From Pseudomonas viridiflava (GTDB taxonomy: Bacteria > Pseudomonadota > Gammaproteobacteria > Pseudomonadales > Pseudomonadaceae): a stretch of 64,000 bases of DNA. Under the pieces are notes generated by a model. It was not told the DNA's origin, made no database searches, and saw only the letters and a list, made by a program, of their open reading frames with translations. The translations under genes were made by a program, and so were the position numbers. The stretch spans positions 62,001 to 126,000 of the forward strand of contig NZ_UUIS01000073.1 of the NCBI RefSeq assembly GCF_900589395.1, given 5' to 3'. Numbering within the stretch: position 1 is the stretch's first letter; each line of letters starts with the position of its first letter. Positions 44,926 through 52,163 of this stretch are shown here, piece after piece.

Positions 44926-46201
44926 CAACGCTCCTGAGTCGCGCGCAAAAGAAAGTCAGATCGTCACGCCGGTTCTGCTGGCCTTGCCAGTGCTCCAGCG
45001 CCTGCAACACCTGCTGGCCGATCTCGGCAGCCGGTTCATCACGGTTGGCCTGCAGCGTCTCCAGCACCCGGCGTTTGCCGAACGCGATGCTTTTGGCGCC
45101 GCCAATCTGGTCGGTCAGCCCGTCGGTGGTGATGAACAGCAGGCTGCCGGGACAGACCGGCACGTTCTGCACCTGCCAGTGGTAGTCCGGTGCGCTGTCG
45201 ACATAGCCCACGCCCATGCGCTGGCCGGCAACGACCTCGAACTGCTCGGCCTGCGGGTGCAACACGTGCAGTGACAAGCGGGCGCCGGCAAAGCGCAGGG
45301 ACCAGGTGTGAATATCGAACCAGAAGAATGCTGCATCCAGGCCATCATCGGACGATGAGGCGCCGTCCCGGCGTTGGGTCTGGTCCTGGCCGAGCATGTG
45401 CTTGACGCTCTTGTTCACCGCCGACAACAGCGCGGCCGGGTTGCGCGGCCCGTACTGATCCAGGGCCTGGCTCAGCGCCGAAGACGCGATCAGGGTCATG
45501 AACGCGCCCGGCACGCCGTGGCCGGTGCAGTCAGCAATGGCGCCGAACCAGCCGTCAGGGTACTGGCCGAAATGATAGAAATCGCCGCCCACCACATCAC
45601 GCGGCTCCCAGACCAGCGCCGCATCGGGCAGGATCGCCGCCAGCGCCTCGCGTGAGGCGCGCAGCATGGCGCGCTGGATAACGCTGGCGTACTCGATGCT
45701 CTGCATCATCTGGCGGTTCTTCTCGGCCTGCATGGCCGCGACCACGGCAATCAATTGCAAACCGCTGCCCAACCCGGCGAAGCGACCTTGGCGCGTGACC
45801 ACAAAGCCATCGGCCAGGGCCTTTTCACCGAACTCGACGGTCTTGAAAGTCAATTCCTCGATGCTCATGCCGGCATCGACGATCAACGGCTCCTTGTCCA
45901 TGAAGGCAATGCAGCTTTTCTTGTCGTACAGCTCGCGGTGATACAGCTTGCTCATCTGCGACATGAAGATATTGCGGTTGATCAGGCCGATCGGCCGCTG
46001 CTGCTCGACCACCGCCAGGCACACCAGCTCGCGCTGGTCGGTGAAGATCTCCATCACCTGCGAATTGGGCGCCTCGACATCGATGGCGGGTACGTCGTTG
46101 CACAAATCGCCGGCACACTGATGGTCCCGAGGCACTCGGGGACGCATGAATTGAAAATGCTCTGCTTTCATTGCCAGGCCGTTGCACGTGCGTAAATGCA
46201 T
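44918..46201 (-). CDS. siaA: PP2C-type (SpoIIE) phosphatase with CBS-like sensory N-terminus, in the siaA position
   Basis: A 427-residue soluble phosphatase that should dephosphorylate SiaC. The C-terminal PP2C/SpoIIE domain has metal-binding aspartates in EPRDVVGGDFYHF, IADCTGHGVPGAFMTL, ITTDGLTDQ and RRDDLTFF. The N-terminal part (about 40-150) looks like a CBS-domain pair (LVCLAVVEQQRPIGLINRN, then FVVTRQGRFAGLGSGLQL). The P. aeruginosa SiaA is longer (about 660 residues) and membrane-bound with a HAMP domain, so this is a variant with a different sensor. The start is uncertain: ATG 46201 or ATG 46171, neither with a good ribosome binding site. Confidence 0.82.
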   Translation of the reverse strand: MHLRTCNGLAMKAEHFQFMRPRVPRDHQCAGDLCNDVPAIDVEAPNSQVMEIFTDQRELVCLAVVEQQRPIGLINRNIFMSQMSKLYHRELYDKKSCIAFMDKEPLIVDAGMSIEELTFKTVEFGEKALADGFVVTRQGRFAGLGSGLQLIAVVAAMQAEKNRQMMQSIEYASVIQRAMLRASREALAAILPDAALVWEPRDVVGGDFYHFGQYPDGWFGAIADCTGHGVPGAFMTLIASSALSQALDQYGPRNPAALLSAVNKSVKHMLGQDQTQRRDGASSSDDGLDAAFFWFDIHTWSLRFAGARLSLHVLHPQAEQFEVVAGQRMGVGYVDSAPDYHWQVQNVPVCPGSLLFITTDGLTDQIGGAKSIAFGKRRVLETLQANRDEPAAEIGQQVLQALEHWQGQQNRRDDLTFFCARLRSVDD

Positions 46202-46290
46202 GACCCTAAACCGGCGATGTTAAAGTGATATTACAAAGCACCCAATGCCGATGAACGGTGCTCTTTTCACTGGGTATCGAATCTCCTTGT

Positions 46291-46440
46291 GTAGGAGCGC
46301 GCTCTGCCCGCGACCGAGTGCGTAGCGCTCGCAAAATCTCCAAAACGCAGAAAATCTGCAGCGAATGACCGAAAAATTTATGAAACGCTGAAAATTTACG
46401 ACTGCTAACGCAGCCGGTCGCGGGCAGAGCGCGCTCCTAC
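46291..46440. repeat. REP-type inverted pair (family 1, copy E)
   Basis: Arms GTAGGAGCGCGCTCTGCCCG (46291) and CGGGCAGAGCGCGCTCCTAC (ending 46440) are perfect complements, around an AT-rich centre with AAATTTACGACTG. It lies between the siaA start and the stop of the downstream LysR gene. Confidence 0.92.
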
Positions 46441-46513
46441 GGGGGGTCAATTTCAAGTCAGAAGGTTCTTTTGTACTTGATCAATGCACGCGGCTCCTGA
46501 CGCCAGTCCCTGA

Positions 46514-47395
46514 TCAAGCCCACCCCGGAATCAGCGTTTCAAGCAGCCACGCCCCGGCCGGGCCCAGGCTGCGCTGGCGCGACCAGATCACATCCACCGC
46601 CGAGCGGCGTGGCCAGCCAGGCACATCGAGTTCCTTGAGTCGCCCGCCGGCATAACCGGACACCAGCCAGCGCGGCAGGGCCGACCAGCCAAAGCCGAAT
46701 GCCGCCATGTCCATCAGCAGCAGGTAGTTGGGTGCCGACCACTGGCTGCAATTGCCCGCGGGCAGGTCGTCGGTCGGAACGGCATGTTCAACCAGGGTAT
46801 TGAGGCGCAGGGCACGGTGCTGGTCCAGTTGCTGGTAATTGACCGTGTCGAACGCTGCCAGCGGGTGCTTATGACCAACGAACAACCCGAAATCGGCGCA
46901 TTCGGCAATGGTCGCGTGACCGACTTCCGGCGGGTAGCCGGCCTGCGCCGAAAGCAGCCCCAGGCAGGCGCGGCCGCTCTGGATCAGGTTGACCGCATCG
47001 CCGTGCTCGGCGAACACGCATTCAAGCTCCAGGTCGGGAAAGCGCTCGTCCAGCTCGGCCATGCGCACTTCGAACTCGGCGAACTGGTTGGCATCGGAAA
47101 GCACCAGGGTCAGGCGCGGCTCGATGCCCTGGGCCAGGCGTGCGGCCGTGCGTTGCAGGCGGTCGGTGGCGCAGAGGATGTCTTCGACGCGCACCAGCAT
47201 GGCCTTGCCCGCCTCGGTCAGCACCGGCTGGCGGGCCGAGCGGTCGAACAGTTCCAGGCCCAGGTCGATTTCCAGCCGGGCGATGGCTTCGCTGATGGTC
47301 GACTGGCGTTTGCCCAGCCGGCGTGCCGCAGCACTGAACGAGCCCAGGGCATTGATTTGTACAAAGGCTTCGAGCGCCTCGGGGGAATAACTCAT
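46514..47395 (-). CDS. LysR-family transcriptional regulator (PACE efflux partner)
   Basis: A 293-residue LysR-type regulator with the helix-turn-helix ALGSFSAAARRLGKRQSTIS near the N-terminus and a substrate-binding domain behind it. It is divergent from a PACE efflux gene 98 bp away, the same arrangement as aceR-aceI in Acinetobacter, so it probably controls that gene. ATG 47395 is chosen from the family alignment; the longer frame to 47461 would overlap the promoter region. Confidence 0.88.
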   Translation of the reverse strand: MSYSPEALEAFVQINALGSFSAAARRLGKRQSTISEAIARLEIDLGLELFDRSARQPVLTEAGKAMLVRVEDILCATDRLQRTAARLAQGIEPRLTLVLSDANQFAEFEVRMAELDERFPDLELECVFAEHGDAVNLIQSGRACLGLLSAQAGYPPEVGHATIAECADFGLFVGHKHPLAAFDTVNYQQLDQHRALRLNTLVEHAVPTDDLPAGNCSQWSAPNYLLLMDMAAFGFGWSALPRWLVSGYAGGRLKELDVPGWPRRSAVDVIWSRQRSLGPAGAWLLETLIPGWA

Positions 47396-47493
47396 GGCAG
47401 CCGCCTCTATCGGTTTTTCCGATGGTAACCAATTTCTCGAGTACAGACTAACCGATGACAATCAGGCCTCTTTTGTAATCCGGTGCTGCTGCC

Positions 47494-47967
47494 ATGACCT
47501 CATCCCAACCGGCCCTGCCGGCCAAAACCCTAAAGGAGCGCGTTGTGCATGCGCTGCTGTTCGAAACTCTGGGTGTGCTGATCTGCGCGCCATTGCTGGC
47601 CTGGCTATTGGATTATTCGCTGGGAACAATGGGCGCGCTGACGATCATGATCTCCACGGTCGCCATGCTCTGGAACATGCTGTTCAACACCCTGTTCGAC
47701 CGCCTGCGTCGCCGCTTGCGGTTTGAGATGACTTTTGGCGCACGCGTGCTGCATGCATTGGGTTTCGAGGGCGGGTTGATTCTAGTGGTCGTGCCGATGG
47801 TGGCATGGTGGCTGTCGATCAGCTTGTGGCAGGCGTTCTGGCTCGACATCGGCGTGCTGCTGTTCTTCTTGCCCTACACCATGGCGTTCAACTGGGGCTA
47901 CGACGTGCTGCGCGAGCGGGTGATGCGTGACAAACCGGCCACGGCCAACGGTGCGTGCAACAACTGA
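47494..47967 (+). CDS. PACE-family (AceI-like) multidrug efflux transporter
   Basis: A 157-residue inner-membrane protein with four predicted helices made of two bacterial transmembrane pair repeats. ERVVHALLFETLGVLICAPL opens the first repeat and ARVLHALGFEGGLILVVVP the second; the membrane Glu in the first (FETLG) is the expected proton-coupling residue. The family exports chlorhexidine and other biocides. Divergent from the LysR gene. Confidence 0.92.
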   Translation: MTSSQPALPAKTLKERVVHALLFETLGVLICAPLLAWLLDYSLGTMGALTIMISTVAMLWNMLFNTLFDRLRRRLRFEMTFGARVLHALGFEGGLILVVVPMVAWWLSISLWQAFWLDIGVLLFFLPYTMAFNWGYDVLRERVMRDKPATANGACNN

Positions 47968-48053
47968 TACGGTCAATGCCCGACGAGCTGTACGAGGCCC
48001 TCGCCGGCCAGTTGTCGCACACTGTGTCGATCAACAATCAGGAGTGTTAATCG

Positions 48054-48887
48054 ATGAGCACAGACATTCTCAAGCTGGCGGCCTTCAGCGATGGCGACCA
48101 GGGCGGCAACCCGGCTGGCGTCTGGATCGGCGAGGCGTTGCCCGACGAGGCGACGATGCAACGGATTGCTGCCGAGGTCGGCTTTTCCGAAACCGCCTTC
48201 GCGGCGCCGCTGGATGACGGCTGGCGCGTGCGTTATTTCTCGCCGCTGGCCGAAGTGCCGTTTTGCGGCCACGCCACCATTGCCCTGGGTGCAGCGCTGG
48301 CCGCCCGCAACGGTGATGGGGTGTTCAAGCTGCAATTGAACCAGGCACAAATCACGGTCGAAGGCCATGCGCAAGGCCAACTGGTCTCGGCGGCCTTGCA
48401 ATCGCCGCCCACCCACAGCCAACTGGCCGATGAGGCGCTGGTGGACGAAGCGCTGGCGCTATTCGGTTATCGCCGCGACGAACTGGACCTGTGCATCCCG
48501 CCGGCACGGATCAATGGCGGTGCCGGGCACCTGGTACTGGCCTTGAACAGCCGCGAGGCGCTCAGGGCCATGCGCTATGACCAGACGGCCGGCCATGCGC
48601 TGATGGTGCGGGAGAACTGGGCGACCATTGTGTTGGTGTTCGCTGAAAGCGAGCAGTCGTTCCATACCCGCAACCCGTTCGCCTTCGGCGGCGTCTATGA
48701 AGACCCGGCCACCGGTGCGGCCACCGCGGCCCTGGCCGGTTACTTGCGCGACATTGGCTGGCCACATGGCGGGGTGATCGACATCCTGCAGGGCGAAGAC
48801 ATGGGCAGCCCGTCGCGGCTGCGGGCCGAGATCACCGACCAGCCTGGCGCTTCGATCCGGGTTTCGGGGATGGCGCGGTATTTGTGA
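48054..48887 (+). CDS. PhzF-family epimerase/isomerase-like protein
   Basis: A 277-residue PhzF-like protein. The N-terminal GGNPAGVWIGEALPDEATMQ, the glutamate-bearing GFSETAFAAPLDD and RYFSPLAEVPFCGHATIALG, plus the C-terminal EDPATGAATAALAGYL, are the family signatures. Real PhzF acts in phenazine synthesis; no phenazine genes are present here, so the substrate is unknown. ATG 48054 is preceded by AGGAG. Confidence 0.9.
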   Translation: MSTDILKLAAFSDGDQGGNPAGVWIGEALPDEATMQRIAAEVGFSETAFAAPLDDGWRVRYFSPLAEVPFCGHATIALGAALAARNGDGVFKLQLNQAQITVEGHAQGQLVSAALQSPPTHSQLADEALVDEALALFGYRRDELDLCIPPARINGGAGHLVLALNSREALRAMRYDQTAGHALMVRENWATIVLVFAESEQSFHTRNPFAFGGVYEDPATGAATAALAGYLRDIGWPHGGVIDILQGEDMGSPSRLRAEITDQPGASIRVSGMARYL

Positions 48888-48913
48888 TTGGGTGTTTGGC
48901 TGTTGTGTGCTTT

Positions 48914-48960
48914 CTGTGAGAGGGGTTCCGGCCCGAAGAGGGTCGCAACCCCTCTCACAG
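48914..48960. terminator. Bidirectional hairpin between convergent genes
   Basis: CTGTGAGAGGGGTT (48914-48927) and AACCCCTCTCACAG (48947-48960) form a perfect 14-bp stem. It lies between the convergent stops at 48887 and 49019. The loop TCCGGCCCGAAGAGGG-like segment resembles the end of the 429-bp element at 32.8-33.2 kb. Confidence 0.8.
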
Positions 48961-49018
48961 ACCGCCATACACCATCCAGACACTACACCACTTAAAAGAA
49001 AATCCGGAAAATCACGTA

Positions 49019-50191
49019 TCAAGCCCTCAACCGTGCCCCACTGACCGCCACCCCCAGCAGCATCACCGCCACGATCATGAAGGCCGTCGCCAGGCTGCTC
49101 ACATGCGCAATAAAGCCGATCGCCGCCGGCCCCATCAAAATCCCGGCATACCCCAGCGTGGTCACCGCCGGAATCGCCACGCTTTCGGGCATGGTGGTCT
49201 GTCGGCCTGCAGCGCTGTAGCACACCGGCACGATATTCGAACAGCCCGCCCCCACCAGCGCATACCCCAGCAATGCCGCCTCCCAGGCCGGCACCACAGT
49301 CGACAACGCCAGCCCCACAGCCGCCAGCAGTCCGCCGAGAATGATCACCCGATTGGGACCGACCCGGCGCACAATGGCATCGCCAAACAACCGCCCCAGC
49401 GTCATGGTCACCGCAAACACCGCATACCCCAGCCCCGCCCAGGCCGTGTCCATGCTGCGCACCGAACTCAGGAACACCGCGCTCCAGTCCAGCATGGCCC
49501 CTTCGGCCAGAAACACGGTAAAGCACAACAACCCGATGAACAGCACCACCCCGCGCGGAATGGCAAACGACGGCCCGTCAGTCGAACCGCCATACGGCAA
49601 CAGGTGCGGCCTGGCCTTGAACAAGGTCAACAGCGTCAACACCACGACCACCAGGATCGCCACCAGTGGCGAGGCCCCCAGCCCCAGCAGCGCACTGACG
49701 CCGGCCGCCCCCACGATGCCGCCCAGGCTGAACAAGCCGTGAAAACCCGACATCATGGTCTTGCCGCTGGCACGCTCGACGATCACCGCCTGGATATTGG
49801 CCGTGCAGTCGACCCCTCCCATGCCGATGCCGAACACAAACAGGGCCGCCACCAGCAGCGGCAGGCTCGACACCGTCGCCAGCAACGGCAGGCACAGGCA
49901 GATCAACAGCGTCGAGCCCACCAGCAGTCGCCGGCAGCCCCAGCGCGCCGCCAAGGCCCCAGCCACCGGCATGGCGCTGATCGACCCGACGCCCAGGCAC
50001 AGCAGCAACAGGCCCAACATGCCGTCATCCAGCCCGACGCGGGCCTTGGCGTAAGGCACCAGTGGCGCCCAGGCGGCCATGCTGAAACCGGCGATGAAAA
50101 AGGCCAGCCGCGTGGCGGTCTGTTGCTGCTGGGCGGTACTGTCCATAGCGGTACTGCCCGTGGCGGCGTCAGGGTGTTCAAAAGAGGTCAT
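49019..50191 (-). CDS. MFS transporter
   Basis: A 390-residue major facilitator permease with about 12 membrane helices. ATRLAFFIAGFSMAAWAPLV and MMSGFHGLFSLGGIVGAAGV resemble the YbjJ/FucP-like branch. Substrate unknown. AAGGAG lies 7 bases before ATG 50191; the upstream in-frame ATG at 50251 has no such signal. Convergent with the PhzF-like gene and divergent from the next transporter. Confidence 0.88.
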   Translation of the reverse strand: MTSFEHPDAATGSTAMDSTAQQQQTATRLAFFIAGFSMAAWAPLVPYAKARVGLDDGMLGLLLLCLGVGSISAMPVAGALAARWGCRRLLVGSTLLICLCLPLLATVSSLPLLVAALFVFGIGMGGVDCTANIQAVIVERASGKTMMSGFHGLFSLGGIVGAAGVSALLGLGASPLVAILVVVVLTLLTLFKARPHLLPYGGSTDGPSFAIPRGVVLFIGLLCFTVFLAEGAMLDWSAVFLSSVRSMDTAWAGLGYAVFAVTMTLGRLFGDAIVRRVGPNRVIILGGLLAAVGLALSTVVPAWEAALLGYALVGAGCSNIVPVCYSAAGRQTTMPESVAIPAVTTLGYAGILMGPAAIGFIAHVSSLATAFMIVAVMLLGVAVSGARLRA

Positions 50192-50465
50192 GCAAACTCC
50201 TTGTAAAGGGCGGCGTAAAGGTCGATGGGCATGCGCAATCAGACGCGCCAAGACCGTAGGTGTTCAGCCCGGCACCTGGCCGGATAAAGCGTTAAGCCGT
50301 GCGCTGAAAGTGACCGTGAGCGACCTGGGCGCACTATTTTCCGCCAACTTGCACCACAATTGACTACGCAACTGTTCTGAATCGTGAACAGTGCCTAGAA
50401 TACGCGCAAATCTGCCCCGATTCGGTGCAAGTCCTCACACCCTCATACCCTTCCAAGAGTCCGTC

Positions 50466-51350
50466 GTGCACAAAGGCATCGCGCTGTCGGTACTGGCTTC
50501 CTGCCTGTTCGGGGTCATGTACTTCTATACCTCCTTGATGACCCCGCTGACCGGCGAGGAAATCTTCGGTTGGCGCATGTTGCTGACCGTTCCTTGCGTG
50601 ACGCTGTTCATGCTGATCAGTGGCGACTGGCCGCTGGTGCGTGCCCTGGCCGTGCGCCTGTGGCGCCAGCCGGCGCTGGTGGCAGGCGTGATGCTGTCAT
50701 CGGTGCTGATGGGCGCGCAATTGCTGCTGTTCATGTGGGCGCCCTTGCACGGGCGCAGCCTGGAAGTGTCACTGGGTTATTTTCTGCTGCCCCTGACCAT
50801 GATCCTCACCGGGCGCGTGGTGTATGGCGAGCACTTGTCGCACCTGCAAAAGATCGCGGCGGCCTTCGCCACCTTCGGGGTGGCCCATGAAGTCTGGCGA
50901 ATGGGCAGTTTCTCCTGGGAGACGCTGGTGGTCGCCATCGGCTACCCGGTGTATTTCGTGCTGCGCCGCAAGCTCAAGACCGATAACCTCGGCGGGCTGT
51001 GGTTCGACATGCTGTTCATGCTGCCCATCGGTGTGTGGTTCATCGCCAGCGGCGACCCGGCCGCCGCCCAGGACACACCGCGCCTGTACCTGCTTATCCC
51101 GCTGCTGGGGGTCATCAGCGCCTCGGCGCTGGTCAGCTATATCATTGCCAGCCGCGTATTGCCGTTCAGCCTGTTTGGCCTGCTCAGCTATGTCGAGCCG
51201 GTGTTGCTGGTGGGCGTGGCGTTGCTGCTGGGCGAAAGCATCAGCGGCGACGAATGGCTGACCTACATCCCGATCTGGATGGCAGTGCTGGTGCTGGTGC
51301 TCGAAGGCGCCAGGCACCTGCTCACGCAGCGTCGCCGGGACCGGGTTTGA
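50466..51350 (+). CDS. EamA/RarD-family transporter
   Basis: A 294-residue inner-membrane permease with ten predicted helices and RarD-type signatures (KGIALSVLASCLFGVMYFYT, GEEIFGWRMLLTVP, YVEPVLLVGVALLLGE). Substrate unknown; RarD-like proteins are suspected drug/metabolite exporters. The best start is GTG 50466, just before the first helix and with AAGAG upstream; an in-frame ATG at 50391 would add 25 residues without membrane character. Confidence 0.85.
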   Translation: MHKGIALSVLASCLFGVMYFYTSLMTPLTGEEIFGWRMLLTVPCVTLFMLISGDWPLVRALAVRLWRQPALVAGVMLSSVLMGAQLLLFMWAPLHGRSLEVSLGYFLLPLTMILTGRVVYGEHLSHLQKIAAAFATFGVAHEVWRMGSFSWETLVVAIGYPVYFVLRRKLKTDNLGGLWFDMLFMLPIGVWFIASGDPAAAQDTPRLYLLIPLLGVISASALVSYIIASRVLPFSLFGLLSYVEPVLLVGVALLLGESISGDEWLTYIPIWMAVLVLVLEGARHLLTQRRRDRV

Positions 51351-52163
51351 GCCGGTGGTAACGTGGATTGACGGTGCCTGTTTCCCGGCTGAAGCGGATC
51401 GCCACCCGACCGGTCCTACACGTTAATGCCGACCCGTCAAGCCTCGACGCGGACCTGTGGGAGGCAAGCTCTGCTGGCGATGACGGTGCGATAGACGCAG
51501 CAGGTGTGTTGGCCTTGCTGGCCCTTTCGCGGGCAAAGCCCCCTCCACTGAGTGGGTGTCGCATTGGATTACGTGCCTGGCCCCGACTGTGGGAGGCAGC
51601 TCTGCTGGCGATGGCGGTGTGATAGACGCAGCAGGTGTGTTGGCCTTGCTGGCCCTTTCGCGGGCAAAGCCCCCTCCCACAAGATGATGTGGCCCTGGAT
51701 CTTGTGCCCGGCACAAGACCTGTGGGAGGCAGCTCTGCTGGCGATGACGGTGCGATAGACGCAGCAGGTGTGTTGGCCTTGCTGGCCCTTTCGCGGGCAA
51801 AGCCCCCTCCCATAAGATGATGTGGCCCTGGATCTTGTGCCCGGCACAAGACCTGTGGGAGGCAGCTCTGCTGGCGATGGCGGTGTGACAGGCGCAGCAG
51901 GTGGGTTGGCCTGGCTGGCCTGCATCACAAGCGCGATCTGCTTTTGAGGATTCGTCCTACATCACCCGCTGAATTAGCTGATTTCAGTTTTCGCCCCGAC
52001 TCTTGATCCTCTATCTCCCCGGCGTACAGGTCACTGTCTGCGTCACCGTGTACGCCGCCCCTTCATGAACACTCCCACTGATGAACGCCTGAGCCACGTG
52101 CGAGCGGGCATCTGTGCCTAATGCAGCCGCCTCATGTAAACCCTCAGCGGTAAAGGATCACCG
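51351..52163. other. Gene-free region between the EamA gene and vgrG
   Basis: About 810 bp. Most of it is the 133-bp tandem repeat listed separately. The flanks (51351-51451 and 51926-52163) hold no recognisable gene; the second should contain the promoter of the vgrG operon, including an AT-rich patch near 51960-52015. Confidence 0.6.
51452..51925. repeat. 133-bp tandem repeat (about 3.6 copies) built from family-2 REPs
   Basis: Units start with GACCTGTGGGAGGC or variants at 51452, 51585, 51717 and 51850, a period of 132-133 bp. Each full unit holds CTGTGGGAGGC...CTGGCGATG at one end and CGCGGGCAAAGCCCCCTCCC in inverted orientation, so it is an amplified REP pair. The last unit is incomplete. 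Adjacent copies are nearly identical. Confidence 0.9.

Noticed and set aside
51322..51928. Several open frames on both strands over the 133-bp repeat
   Set aside because: They repeat the same peptide phrases because the DNA is a tandem repeat, and none has a ribosome binding site.
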